A DNA stretch of 64,000 nt from Heterodera schachtii (lineage: Eukaryota; Nematoda; Chromadorea; Rhabditida; Heteroderidae), in contig SIJG01000132.1 of the NCBI GenBank assembly GCA_023374025.1, positions 279,453 through 343,452 of the forward strand. The letters are read 5' to 3'. Below are positions 38,997-50,389 of the stretch, piece by piece. The stretch's first letter is position 1, and each line of letters opens with the position of its first letter. The position numbers and the translations under genes are program-made. The notes beneath the pieces are model-generated. The model was not told the DNA's origin. It saw only the letters and a list, made by a program, of their open reading frames with translations, and searched no databases.

Positions 38997-39061
38997 CTCA
39001 GCCGCGTATAGCATGACTATTGGAATGTTATACTCCGGATTTGTGATCAATTCTGGGGTGG
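38997..39061 (-). CDS. Candidate exon C, second copy
   Basis: The minus strand reads TPELITNPEYNIPIVMLYAA then E. It differs from the left copy only by conservative changes. Same splice context (TTTTAG acceptor, GCAAAT after the exon). Confidence 0.35.
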
Positions 39062-39594
39062 CTAAAATTAAAAAAGATTTAAAACCTTAAATTAGTTGCA
39101 ATGAATGGACTGGACTGTCTTCTTGTTCAATGTTCCGCTAGCATATTTATAAACAAAATTTTTTAATTCATATATAATAGTTATTTAAATTTTTTAATTT
39201 TTTTTTTAACTTTAAATAATCCATTTAACAAACAAAAAATAAAGAACCATTATTTAGTAGCCTTATATAAGTACGATCTTTTTCTAGTCTTTGTTATATA
39301 ATTGTAAAACTTTTATTTTTTAGGATATAAACTGTTAATTTTTTTATTCAACATTATTAATGTTATAGAATGATGTTTATTAAAGATCTCCGTAATATTC
39401 TCAACATTTGTTCAAACTCGAATTTATATGTCGGATTCCGTTCGATCATGTTAAATATTTATAATTAATTGCTGTTTGCTTTTTATTTAAATAAATTATT
39501 TTAATGGTTGTCTTTGAAAATATTTGTGCATTCTCTTGTAATTTATTCGCATTGAAAGTTCATCGTACATTTGATGATTTTTTGTGATACATTA

Positions 39595-40809
39595 ATTATT
39601 TTTAGAGCTCGACATTTTGAAAAAGCCTGGACCTGGACCTGGACCTGGATTCCATGTTGGACCTGGACCTGGATTTCCTGGACAAAAATCCAGGAAAATC
39701 CAGGTCCAGGAAAAATCCAGGCTCCTCGAGACCTGGATCCAGGCCTGGACCTGGATTTTTTGAAATTTGTTTTAAAAAGTAAAAAAGTCTTTGAAAAAAT
39801 CAATTAATTGCTTGAGAATGTCTAAAAATATTTAATTCTTATTAATAATGTGTTTTTAAATCTATTTATCATTTTTTGATAAACTTGAAAAAAAAATCAA
39901 TCAATTGAAATAATAAAATTAATCGTTCCAAAAATTATAACATTTGGAAAAAAAGTTCAAAAAATTTTGAAAGGGGTTTTAATTTTTTTTATATGAATTA
40001 ATAAGTTTTTCGAAAATTTTTACAACATGTAATCTTGGAATTTTTTCATAAAAAATTTTCTGATTTTTTTCTAAGTTTATAGGTCAATCGATTTAAACAA
40101 TTTTGTGGAAAATATAAGCAATTTGAAAATTTTACTGCATTCAGAATCAAAAAACAAGATTTCTAACAATTTTTTCGGCACATTTTTAAAAAAAAATTTT
40201 GGATGTGTGAGGGAAGAGAGCCCGACGGTGCCGATAGGCACCGCTGGAAAATTTTTTGTATTCTATACAAATTGTTTACAAATTTTGTCCAAAAATTTAC
40301 CAAATATTTGCAATTAAAAACCAAGCGTCGACTTTTTTTGCTTTTAAAAATGCCTTTTTTTTGCGGCGAGCTTCCAAAAAACTTTGGGCAACAGGGGGTC
40401 CGGCGGTGCCGAGAGGCGCCGCCGGGAAAATTTTGTAATTTTTAATGCGATTTGTTAACAATTTTGTTCAAAAAATGACAAATTTTTTCGATTTTGAGCC
40501 AATTTTTTAAGAGAATAAGAATTTTTAGGGGGCGGAGTGAAAATTTTGGCACATTTTATACCAATTTTAAATACATTTCGCCATAAAAATTTAAAAAAAA
40601 TTTATCCAGGAAATCCAGGTTTTTTGTGCCTGGACCTGGACCTGGACCTGGATTTTCAAATTGACCTGGACCTGGATTTCCTGGACAAAAATCCAGGAAA
40701 ATCCAGGTCCAGGAAAAATCCAGGTTGCCGAAAAATGACCTGGACCTGGACCTGGATCCAGGAAAAATCCAGGCCTGGATCCAGGTCCAGGTCGAGCTCT
40801 AATTATTTT
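39595..40809. mobile_element. hAT-type non-autonomous element (CCTGGA family), complete
   Basis: The element runs 39603-40801 (1199 bp) with ends TAGAGCTCGAC and GTCGAGCTCTA. ATTATTTT flanks both sides (39595-39602 and 40802-40809), a perfect 8-bp target duplication. CCTGGA/TCCAGG words fill about 140-190 bp next to each end. The interior contains two GC hairpins and no transposase. The frames seen over the repeats (for example 40537-40851) are repeat translations. Confidence 0.92.
40224..40423. repeat. GC hairpin modules, copies 6 and 7
   Basis: Duplicates of the hairpins at 35209 and 35385, at 40224-40245 and 40402-40423. Between them lies the AT-rich spacer with ACAAATTGTTTACAAATTTT, a wording that recurs near other hairpins. 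Confidence 0.8.
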
Positions 40810-41203
40810 GTTGGGGTCATTTACTTACCCTCGACACTTACTAATCTTTGAAATAACTGATTCCTCGTGTATTTTTCTCGTTTCGAAAACACCGTCACAC
40901 CGGTATATCCCAGTTGAAATAACACGATAAAATTAGACCAATTATACTTAGATTTTCTAATTCTTTTGAATTTTTGGTAGGTATATTTTTTGTTTTTGCG
41001 TATGAAAAATCTTTAATAATTCTATTTATTTTTCGATATTACTATATAAAATATTAAATTATTTTATTATAATTTTAAAATTTCCCAATTCGTAATTACT
41101 CAATATTCTTTCATCCTTTCAATACTACGTCCTTTTGGCACATTCATTTATATTTTAAATAATTTTAAAATTTATTATTTTTCTTTTTTTTTTTTGGTTT
41201 TAC

Positions 41204-41236
41204 CTTGCAAGCCATCGGCTGTTATATTTACAATTG
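41204..41236 (-). CDS. Candidate mini-exon, unknown protein
   Basis: 33 nt on the minus strand with a strong acceptor (TGCTTATCACAG) and a GTAAAA donor. Two frames are open: NCKYNSRWLA or IVNITADGLQ. The splice signals are the main support. Confidence 0.35.
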
Positions 41237-41483
41237 CTGTGATAAGCAGTAATATACTTAATATTTTATTTAAAAGATATTTCAAAAATTTAACTTGTAT
41301 GAATTATTATTGTTATCATTAAAGTAATTATAAATAAATAAATTCGTCAATTAATAATATTTTTAATTTTAATTATCTCTTTGATAGAAATCCAATTAAG
41401 AAAATTTAATAATTCCTACTTGAAAAGATAATTTATGATTAAGAGTCAATTTTAATGTAATCATTATAATTGTTTACGTTTAC

Positions 41484-41512
41484 AAGCTTAAGGACAGTTA
41501 GATTGGTGCTCT
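41484..41512 (-). CDS. Candidate mini-exon, unknown protein
   Basis: 29 nt on the minus strand between GGCATAATCAG and GTAAAC reads STNLTVLKL in one frame, ending in phase 0. Another reading (GIIREHQSNCP then TAA) ignores the splice sites. Confidence 0.3.
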
Positions 41513-41899
41513 CTGATTATGCCAAGTAATTAAATATTTTAAAATAATTTTTCTTTAAATTTAGCGAATACCCTTATTTTTGTAATTTTAGTTTATAAAT
41601 TGTTTCTAAACTGTTTGATTTTTCTATTTTAAAAACTAATTCTGCAAATTTAATAATTATTGTAGTTTATTCACTTATATGAGTAGTAAATTTTTTTAGA
41701 ATTAATTTTTACTAATTTATTTATTGATGGGAAAATAAATTGCTTGTAAAAATTTTATTTCCTGCCTTCTGCCTTTTAAAAAAGTAATAGGAAAAATGAA
41801 ATATTTCTGATTATCAGCTTAGTTTTTAGGTAATATTTTAATTTATATTCAATTTTTAATAATTTGTAAATTTTAAAGACTGCTTGTAAAATGAAAATC

Positions 41900-41949
41900 T
41901 TAAATTTTGCATTCTTCGATGGATTCGTTCCCATGAATGGTGTCAAAAA
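41900..41949 (-). CDS. Candidate terminal exon, unknown protein
   Basis: After a clear AAATTTTCCAG acceptor the minus strand reads FDTIHGNESIEECKI then TAA. The plus strand has a 26-codon frame from an ATG over the same bases (FAFFDGFVPMNGVKNWK), so strand is not certain. Confidence 0.3.
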
Positions 41950-42516
41950 CTGGAAAATTTCTAAAAAATAATTTATTTATCTTGTTTATTTTATTGTTCA
42001 TTTACTATTAATTGGATTAATTTGTTTTAGGCATCCATTTATTATTTCAGATTAATTTATTATTTACTAAATCACATTTTTCAAATGTTCGTTTTTTCTA
42101 TTTCTTTTAATATTTCTGAACTTTTACTTTCGATGCAATTTCTCGTGCTTAAAGAAAGGTATTAAAAAGAATTCTGAATTTTATTAAAATATAATAAAAA
42201 TACTTTTTCCACCTAAAAAGCGTCCATAAAAATTTATTTGCCTGTTTTTATGCATATTTTGTGATTTTACTGCTTCCTTTTAATTGATTAAAAAAATCAT
42301 CAATGAAAATTAATAAAATTCTTTGACGAATAAAAAATAAAACATATTTTGACTGACTTTTTGTGAGCTCAGTTTGGTTGAATTTAAATAAATTTTGGGA
42401 TATAACAAAAAAATACAATATTTATATTTGCAGGAAAATTATTTTGAAGCTCAGTTTAAGATTTTTAATATAAATGGCTGTTTTAATATTTTATGGTCAT
42501 TTTGTTGAGTTTTTAG

Positions 42517-42730
42517 TAGAGATCGGATACGGACAGGATCCGTATACGGATTTTTACGGATCCGTAGTCCGTAATCCGTATTTTTTTCGGCCGATACGGA
42601 TTTTTTACGGACTACGGATTTTACGGATTTTTAATCCGTAAATCCGTAATCCGTATGGGTGCCTAGTCCGTAATCCCGATCCCGATTCGTACAATTCTTG
42701 ATACGGATTACGGATTTTTTTTTTTGGCGT
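42517..42730. mobile_element. Left end of an ATCCGT-family hAT-like element
   Basis: TAGAGATCGGATACGGA follows GTTTTTAG, then ATCCGT/ACGGAT words repeat for about 200 bp. No matching right end was found in the next 2 kb, so it is truncated or its right end has decayed. The sequence to about 43650 may be its interior; frames there (42698-42950) are not genes. Confidence 0.55.
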
Positions 42731-43649
42731 TTAAATGTGAAATGGATTATATTTTTAAATTTTGTGCAGTCAATTCGCCAAATTGGCGAGTGTCTATTTC
42801 GTAAAATTTTGGCAAAAATCGAAAAAATTGGAAAAAAGCAAAATTTTTGTGCAAAAAACTCAAACCTTTACGTTATTGAATTGTATTTCATTGAACTTTT
42901 ACGAAATTCTATTTCATTTTTTTCAATTTGTAAATTTTTTTAAGAAATGAATTTCGTTTTTCAATTTCTAAATTTTTTACGAACTTGGTTTTGTAAATTT
43001 TTCAAAATTATAAATATTTTTTATGAATATTTGTCAACGAAATTCATGAAATGGTTAAAAATCTTTTTTGGTATAAATCTTTGGCGCGATTCAACGCAAA
43101 AGGGAGCATGCAAATAAATTCAAGGCTAAAAAATATACCTACTCGTCAATGCTGTCGACTGATACCAAATTTGTATGGATTTGATCCCTTAAAAAGTTAG
43201 GAGAGCCCCATTTTGTTCATTTTTCCGAATTTTGAACCGGTTCAAAAACAGTTTTAAAGTTGAAGCGCGCCAAAAATTTTTGATTGCTTAATCGTTTACA
43301 GCGCATAAGAAAACCTATAAAAGTGGCTTTGAGCAATTTTGAGTCTGGGAGCTATGATTAATATTTTCCAACTATTCATAATACTAGCAAAAAATTAATT
43401 ATTCATTGGCTACAGCTGCAAAAATTATTTTCGAGATTTTTGAATGCATTTTTATAAGTCAATTATAAAAATCAAAAATTTTTTTGGGCAAATCGCCGAA
43501 AAACGAAGTCGTTAAAAAAGCTTTTTTTTGCTAAGAATTTCTAAATTTTACAAAATGCCAAATATTACATAAAAATTAATAAAATCCCAAACATTGAATA
43601 TTTTTTAGAAAAAACCTGAATATATTTTTTAATTGACTAAAAATTAAGA

Positions 43650-44200
43650 GCTGAAATGCGTTTTTGACCTCTTTTCTTCAATGCATACAATCAAAAGATT
43701 TAACTTGTATAATTCACAGACCTAATTAATTGAAAATTAAATAAATTATTAAAATTAAATGAAGAAAAATTGATGTTAAATGCAAAAGAGAAAACGAAAA
43801 TGGAATTAGGGGAGAAGGAGTGGCATTTGATGGAGAAATGCCAATAATGTGCTGGGAAAAGCCAATGATGCGAAGAGGGCAAGGCAAATGATGCGATGGG
43901 ACCGCGTCGTTTTGTGTCGATTGGTTAAGAATGCAGCGAGAGAGTGAGAGAGAGAGAGAGACAGAGAGACCAACGTGCGAAGATAAAGAGTGAGAGAGAA
44001 AAAGAGAAAGTGAGAGAGTAAGAGAGAGAGAGAGAGACACCCAGAGAGACAACTGAGCGAAGAGAAAGGGAGAGGGAGATGCTGCTTGAATATTGCATAA
44101 AAATCGGACCCTTGCTAGCAATTTTTAGAGCCCCCCCCCCCCTTTTGGGGACGGGCGGTTAAAAATAGAGCCCCCGGGCTCTATTATAGGAAATACGGTA
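43650..44200. repeat. GA-rich tract, C run and TAGAGCCC palindrome
   Basis: About 43930-44080 is purine-rich with many GAGA units. 44131-44142 is a C run. TAGAGCCCCCGGGCTCTA (44166-44183) is near-palindromic and another TAGAGCCC starts at 44126. These could be element ends, but no target duplication was seen. Minus-strand frames of up to 131 codons here are low-complexity Ser/Leu translations and are not called. Confidence 0.6.
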
Positions 44201-44549
44201 GGTTTTTTCTAATTTATAAGAAAATTGATGGATTTTAAAGTTACAAAAAAATATTTTTTTGTCTATTTTCTGTGTTGGTTTTTGAAAATTTATTTGCAAA
44301 ACGCAACTATTAAATTTATAATGATTTTTTTAATAATTTTATTTGCAGTAGAAAAAATAATTTGTTTATTATTTGAACTGTCTCCTGAGAATTCAATATT
44401 TTTTTCTTTTCTCGCTTACAAATGCACTGATTATTTTTATCCGTTTTAAATGCTTATGTTAATTAATTAATTTCTTTTTTTCAGCTTTCAGTTGCACGAT
44501 TTAAGTTTGGCTACTTATACTGAATCATATTTCTATCTTTTTTGAGCAG

Positions 44550-44569
44550 GGGACCGGAAAATGAAACAG
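44550..44569 (+). CDS. Candidate micro-exon
   Basis: 20 nt between TTTTTTGAGCAG and GTAAAA reads GPENET plus spare bases. The splice context is good, but the length makes this weak on its own. Confidence 0.25.
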
Positions 44570-45128
44570 GTAAAAGCGCATATGAATTTCATGGTTTCCA
44601 ATGGGAAATAGTCGTATGATTTTTAATTATCTTAGGTATTGTAATGTAATAATTGGAATTTTTTATCAGTCGGATTTATTTACATTAATATTCTATTAAT
44701 TTTTTATATTAATCATATAATTTTTTGCATTAATTTTTTTGTAATTTTATAGCATTATTATTTTTTCTGCCTGAAATTAAAATTTTTTTATTAATGTTCA
44801 CAAATTTAATGTTAATCTCTCTTTATAATTTTTAATTACAAAAATAATGGGATTTGTTTTTTCTATTTATTTATTATTTGAAATTTTATTCCAGCAGCGA
44901 CGGAAGGATAAAATTAATCCGAACTTTTTTATTTGCTTGGAACAATAGGGCTATAAATCAAAGATGCACTAAAAATATGCCAGAAAAACTAAAAAATAGC
45001 TTTTAACCACAAAAAACGCCTAAATTGTGTAAAAATACAAAATCCACACCAAAACAATGGCTAAGGAGCGTTTTTTGGACAATTGCAAAAAATTTATGCT
45101 AAAATAAAAGTTTCATTTTTGGCCATAA

Positions 45129-45507
45129 CTTTTTTGACGTGTTGGGTCGAAGGACAAAAGTGCAAATTTGGCGAAGGACAAAAAGTGCAAAATTTGCTGT
45201 TTTTGACTAAATCCACTCATAACTTTTCTCAGACGCAACCTAATTGGACAATAAGAGTTCTCTATTAGCCTGCAAAATTTCAAAAAATTATATCAAGTTT
45301 TTCAAAAGTTATGACAATTTTTTTTGGCTAGAACTTTTGAAAAACTTAATAAAATTTTTTGAAATTTGGCAAGCTAATAGCGCATTCAAGGGCTATCCTA
45401 TCAAACCAAAATTGTGCAATTTAGTTGCGTCTAAGAAAAGTTATGAGTGGATTTAGTCTTTAGCAAATTTTGCACTTTTTGTCCTTCGACCTAGCACCCT
45501 TTTTTGA
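45129..45507. mobile_element. Fold-back element, GGTGCT family
   Basis: The element runs about 45138-45498 with arms related by GGTCGAAGGACAAAA / TTTTTGTCCTTCGACC, a right end TAGCACC and a mutated left end CGTGTTGGG. CTTTTTTGA occurs immediately outside both ends (45129-45137 and 45499-45507). The centre contains GGCTAGAACTTTTGAAAAAC and TTCTCTATTAGCCTGCAAAA, shared with the elements at 53895 and 29569. Confidence 0.65.
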
Positions 45508-45784
45508 AACTTAACCAAATTTTTGAAATTTTCAGGCTAATAGAGGACAGTTAGGTCTATCTAATCTTATTAAGATTTAAATTTTTAGTTGTATTCAAGG
45601 AAAGTTATGGTAGTTTTTTGTTTAAAATTTTAATTTTTTAAAAATAAACCCCTATGAATTTGAAAATTTTGTAAAAAATTCATCCCTCAAATTTTTTTTT
45701 CGTAATAAAACTTTTGGTTAAAAAATGTCATTAGAAAAGAAATGTACCTCATTTGCATCTGAAATCAGTGAATATGCTTAACCC

Positions 45785-46340
45785 CGGACCCGAACTCGAA
45801 CAAAAGGAGAAAATTAATTTTTTACCTAGATTCACATTTATTGTCCCAAACCTATTCAAATGGACGGAATATAATAGAAAATAAAGATTCAAGGCCATTT
45901 AGTACATTTGAATCGATTTTGGATCCGAATTGCATAAAACCCCTTTTTAATCTATTTTTTATGGGACAATAAAATACAGGATTACCCAATTTTTTGGCTG
46001 AAAATTAAGTCACTACTATTCGTCATTATTTAGACTTTGTCACTATTTTTCAATTTTTCATCACTATTTCAGTTAACTATTTTGAGATTTTTCGTCACTA
46101 AAAGTTGCTGCCCTAGTCATTAAAAAAACCGTCGAAAAATAATCCCCTAGTCGCCAATTATCCCCCACTATCTAATTATCCCCCAGTGTTTGAGGAGGTT
46201 GAAAAATAATCCCTCATGGGGTATAAAAAAGCATATACGGTATCTTGAACTCGCAAAATCTAGCTAATTTAAATTCGAATTTACAATGATTTAGAAAAGA
46301 GTAATTTAGATTTTCGACCTTTTTTCGAGTTCGGGTCTGT
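45785..46340. repeat. Inverted repeat pair CGGACCCGAACTCGAA, 556 bp apart
   Basis: Left CGGACCCGAACTCGAA and right TTCGAGTTCGGGTCTG are near inverses, extending loosely into AAAAGGAGAAAAT / ATTTTCGACCTTTT. A second inverted pair (TTATTGTCCCA / TGGGACAATAA) lies inside. No target duplication was seen. It is probably a decayed element. CGTCGAAAAATAATCCCCT at 46131 is shared with 12340-12358. Confidence 0.45.
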
Positions 46341-46693
46341 GATTCGAAATTGGACAAAATCAATGTCAGATTCATCTTCACCGACCCCGAAAACCCTTAG
46401 GAACATATTTCAGTGACTTTAAAAAAAGTTTGTTGTTATTAGAGTTTTTAGGTAATTTATGCAATTTCTTCATTCTCATATATTTTATTGCAAAGATGGT
46501 TTAAATCCCATGAAAGGCGATTTGTTTTTTTAAAATAATTTTAACAGTTTTTAATTTACTTGTTCTTTTCTTATTAAGCTTTCAGCTTTTTTTATTAAAT
46601 TTTTAAAATTTATTTAATTATGAGTTTATTAAAATGTTATTTAATGAAAGTTCAATTAATTTTCTGAATATAAATATTGTAATATTCTTGCAG

Positions 46694-46717
46694 AGTAATG
46701 TACCGATCATAGAAACT
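46694..46717 (+). CDS. Candidate micro-exon
   Basis: 24 nt after ATATTCTTGCAG and before GTAATC reads SNVPIIET in phase 0. The frame also stays open beyond the donor for about 18 codons. Weak. Confidence 0.2.
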
Positions 46718-47252
46718 GTAATCGCAAATTCGGCTCTTTCATTTCATTTTATTATTTTTTGTATAAATATTTAAATTCATTACGGCGGTCAGCACATTTA
46801 GTCGAATTAATACGGGACCACTATTTAATAATTGGCATAGTTATTATGTTTAAGAATCTGCCCGATGAATCGTAATTTAATTAATTAAATTAGATTATTG
46901 GGTTTTTAATTAATTATTTCTTTTGTTTAAATTTATACTTAAATTTATAAAATATATCCGGAGCAATTATTTTTTGCAAATTTTATTATATTCTCAATAA
47001 AATTAAATATATTATTTATTTTATGACTTAACAATCAAATTTAACTTTTTTTAAATAAAGAAAATTAAAAAATGTTTTTAAAAGAATTTTAATTTTTTTT
47101 TTCTTATTTCTAGCTATAAAAAATATTATTCTTTAATTTTATTAAATTCCTTGTTATCCTTTTATCTTATGTTATCCATATTTTCCTCGGTTCATTCTCA
47201 GTAATTTGAATTTTATTTTCAATGTTATATATTTTAAAGTTTTTCGATGGTT

Positions 47253-47327
47253 TTAATAAATAAGTATTATTTCTTTCTTGATGCAAGACGCATGCGAGCA
47301 CTCGTGGTAGGCCGTGTGTTTTGCTTG
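47253..47327 (-). CDS. Candidate terminal exon, unknown protein
   Basis: After TATTAATATGCAG the minus strand reads QAKHTAYHECSHASCIKK and ends about seven codons later at TAA. His and Cys are spaced as in small metal-binding segments, but no domain is recognised. Its first half is a GC-rich island in AT-rich DNA. Confidence 0.35.
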   Translation of the reverse strand, partial: QAKHTAYHECSHASCIKKEIILIY

Positions 47328-47739
47328 CTGCATATTAATATATTCTGAATTATTTCAAGAATAAAATTATTTTCACACATAGTTATTCAAATTATTTTTT
47401 ACTATTCCATGTTGGGGGACAAAATTTCTGTTTTGATAAATTAATTAAATGGCTATTAGTGTAAGGCGATATATGTTTTGATTGGTGTAGATATTTATTT
47501 GAAGATTTATGTTATTTATTTGTATTTCCTAATTGTAATTTTCGCCGATTTTTAATTTTTAAGGCCTTCTTTTATATCAAATAAAAGTTGAGTTCTACGA
47601 AGTTAAATTTCATTATTCAGTTTATAATCAGAGAGACATGAATTTTTGACATAAAAATGTGTTGTGTATTTACTACAACAATAAAAATGTTTGGTCTTCG
47701 ACCAAAACCAATGTTGTCCAATAAATAAATAAATAATTT

Positions 47740-47965
47740 ATTAAACAAATAAAATACGGAGGACAGCAGAGAATAAATAATAAAATAATGAAATGGTGGA
47801 ATGAATGGGAGAATGCCAGAATGCCCGGAGTGGGGGAAAGGGAGACATATTTATGGGGCTGGTCAAGGGGGCAGAGGGAGAGACAATGGGAGAGGGAAAG
47901 AAGGGAAAAATATAATCGATAATTGGTGCTCCATTATCCAACAAAATGAACCCGGGCTCAGGGAA
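47740..47965. repeat. Purine-rich block
   Basis: A GGGAGA-rich stretch resembling in style those at 11940-12140 and 43800-44080. The frames across it (minus 47741-48052, plus 47801-47983) look like compositional products. It may be part of a dispersed element family whose ends I cannot define. Confidence 0.35.
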
Positions 47966-48654
47966 TCGGTATTTTTTGATTAATAAAAAATAATATAATT
48001 TTTCATCGTTCATTTGTTCCATAAATATTTTTAATGCTGTAATTGTAGTCACCTTGCGTTTGCCTAATTTAGTTTATTTTTATTCATTTTAATTTAATTA
48101 ATTTTAAGTTGAAAATTTTAATAGGGTGTATTATTTTCGCTTATTGTAAGTTTTTTTTTTGTTTAACTTTTTATTTAAATTTTAAATTTGTTTATTTCTG
48201 TCTGTTTTATGCTCTATAGAGAAAAGTGTCAATGTAATTTCTAATGTTATATATTCGTATATTTTAGTTTTTTATTTTAAATTAGCTATTTTTCATGAGT
48301 TTTTGGATAGAATTGTTAGAATAAAATATTTTCATTATTTTTGTACTAAAATTTTTATAATCTTTATATGTTTTAACTTGTGTAAATTTGGCTTTTTGTA
48401 TTTATAATTTTAAGGTTCATATGTTCCTAATTAGATTAAAGTATACTTAGATATTTATATAGAGACCACGGATAGTTTCTTATCGTTTTATTTTGAATAG
48501 TTTATTTTCCTTCGTTTGTTTGTGTCCAAATACGTTTTAATTGGTATTTTAATCTTACTTTCTAAATTTAAATATTTTAATGTTTGATTATTAGTATGAT
48601 CTTGAATTTTATATTTTAACTAATTAAATAATTTTAAAATAATATTTTCTTTAG

Positions 48655-48723
48655 GTGTAAATGTTATGCATTTCTTTTACATTTTCCGATTCTTTTGTTT
48701 CATTCTTAATATTTATGGGGGAG
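48655..48723 (+). CDS. Candidate exon, hydrophobic segment
   Basis: 69 nt between TATTTTCTTTAG and GTATGC, both good. It reads VNVMHFFYIFRFFCFILNIY then GG, a possible membrane segment. A different frame is open through to 48870. AT-rich DNA easily codes such residues, so caution is needed. Confidence 0.25.
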
Positions 48724-48899
48724 GTATGCTTGGTAAAAATTTCATCTCATTTTACCCACGGGAAGTACATGAAATGTAGAAAATATTCATGCGGCTTTAA
48801 TTTTAAAAACATTATTAAACAATTTATGAAATTCTTAGTTATACTATTTTTCTTGCAAAGTTGTGTCTAAGCAGTATGAGCTGCTATCAGTTTTTTTGT

Positions 48900-49395
48900 T
48901 AGAGTTACAAAAATTCTCTTTCGCCCTTTATTATTTCAAATTCTTTTTAATTATTCTTTTATTTGAATTAAAAATTTTAACAGAATCATTTAATAAAACT
49001 TAAATCATTATCACCATTTTTTAATAAGTATTTGCGGACGGACATTTGCAGACAATTTTGGGAAACAATTTTTAAAAATTAAAAAAAAAATTCAGAATAA
49101 TTTAAAAATTTTTATTTTATGTTTTAAAGCTTCAATATCTTATTTTTAACTTATAAGAATTAGTCACTGGTAAAATTGAGCTGTTGGTCTCTTAAGTGAT
49201 TAAAATGGGGTCCAGACAATAAGTCAATAGCTTACATTTGGTCACTATAATCCGTCAGTGGACAATTCGTCAGCAAATTTTTTTTTGAGCAATAATCAAA
49301 AATCTTGCGAAAATGCTTATTATATAACAAAAGATTTGAAATTAAAAAAATTATTAGGGGATTTAGGCCGCTTCACGGTTTTTCGCGCCCGTTTT
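48900..49395. other. No gene seen
   Basis: AT-rich. GTGGACAATTCGTCAG and GCGGACGGACATTTGCAGAC words near 49030-49275 hint at an old element, but no ends were found. Confidence 0.35.
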
Positions 49396-49818
49396 TAAAA
49401 GAGGTACAACCACGGGTGTAGAGGACAACAACGGGTGGAAGAGGTATAACCACGGGTGGGAGAGGAACAACCATGGTTGGAAGAGGTAAACCACGGATGG
49501 AAGAGGTACAACCACGGGTGGAAGAGGTACAACCACGGGTGGGAGAGGAACAACCATGGTTGGAAGAGGTAAACCACGGATGGAAGAGGTAAACCACGGG
49601 TGGAAGAGGTACAACCACGGGTGGGAGAGGAACAACCATGATTGGAAGAGGTAAACCACGGATGGAAGAGGTACAACCACGGGTGGAAGAGGTACAACCA
49701 CGAGTGGGAGAGGAACAACCATGGTTGGAAGAGGTACAACCACGGGTGTAAGAGGTACAACCGGTGGAAGAGGTGGTTTAAGAGGTACAACCACGGGTGC
49801 AAGAGGTACAACCACGGT
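49396..49818. repeat. Minisatellite, 20/21-bp unit with higher-order pattern
   Basis: About 20 tandem units built on GAGGTACAACCACGGGTGGAA (21 bp), with variants GTGGGAGAGGAACAACCATG.. and a 20-bp form GAGGTAAACCACGGATGGAA. The variants recur in a fixed order, giving a higher-order unit of about 83 bp. Mixing 20- and 21-bp units breaks any single frame, and frames are open on both strands, so the Pro/Val-rich and Gly/Arg/Thr-rich translations are not taken as a protein. Confidence 0.9.
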
Positions 49819-50317
49819 AAAAATTAGCATTATTCAATAAAATATTTAATTAGTTTCGCTTACAATCGATATACAACTAAACCAATTTTTTTATTTTTTG
49901 CTACTTAAAAACCAAAAAAATATTTTTAATTTTATTCATCTGTAATTAATATAATTTTGATAAATTAATTATTTATTTTTTAAATTTACTTTTTTATATT
50001 ATATATTTTGGGATTTTATCTTGATACTTAGTCCAAGATGGAACAAGCAATGCCGTATTGCGATTATTCACGTTTTTATTAATATATTATAAAAGTTTTC
50101 TATTATTGTTTGAGTTTAAATTCATAAATTTAAATACTAACTTGCCTAACTTGGATTTTATTTGTTGAATTAATTTATTATTTCTTTAATATATTTTAAT
50201 TAATTTATAATGATAATTTAAATTAGTAAAAAATAAACTTTTTCGATATTTAAGCTTTGAAAAAATTTAAAGAAGTTTTATGATTTCTAATATGTTGTAT
50301 TTGCCTCGAAAAATTAT

Positions 50318-50385
50318 ATTATGCTTATGATCATCAGGAACTCCGTTTCATGACTTCTTGGTGCTCATGAATGTGTAGATTGGGC
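50318..50385. repeat. Short copy of segmental-repeat block
   Basis: It resembles 3485-3550 and 19678-19745 (CTCCGTTTCATGACTTCTTGG versus CTCCGTTCATGACTTTTTGG). On the minus strand it reads HIHEHQEVMK before TGA. An isolated remnant. Confidence 0.5.
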
Positions 50386-50389
50386 AAGG

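Larger units (their letters stand above)
35465..40478. repeat. Tandem duplication, right copy
   Basis: Second copy of 30315-35460, offset by about 5.0-5.15 kb. It contains exon-like islands at 36582-36646, 37126-37210 and 38997-39061 and the left portion of a complete CCTGGA element, which continues past the end of the duplicated segment. Confidence 0.95.

Noticed and set aside
34588..40809. A single 6.2-kb transposon with TAGAGCTCGAC ends and ATTATTTT duplications
   Set aside because: The left end at 34588 belongs to the duplicated, truncated copy; the true element is 39603-40801.
43700..44121. Ser/Leu-rich minus-strand protein of 131 aa
   Set aside because: Low-complexity translation of a GA-rich tract with no splice or homology support.
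48661..48870. 69-aa plus-strand protein
   Set aside because: The frame is hydrophobic and AT-driven; splice sites inside it support a different frame at 48655-48723.
49363..49830. Pro/Val-rich protein of 155 aa on the minus strand
   Set aside because: It is a translation of the 20/21-bp minisatellite; several frames on both strands are equally open.
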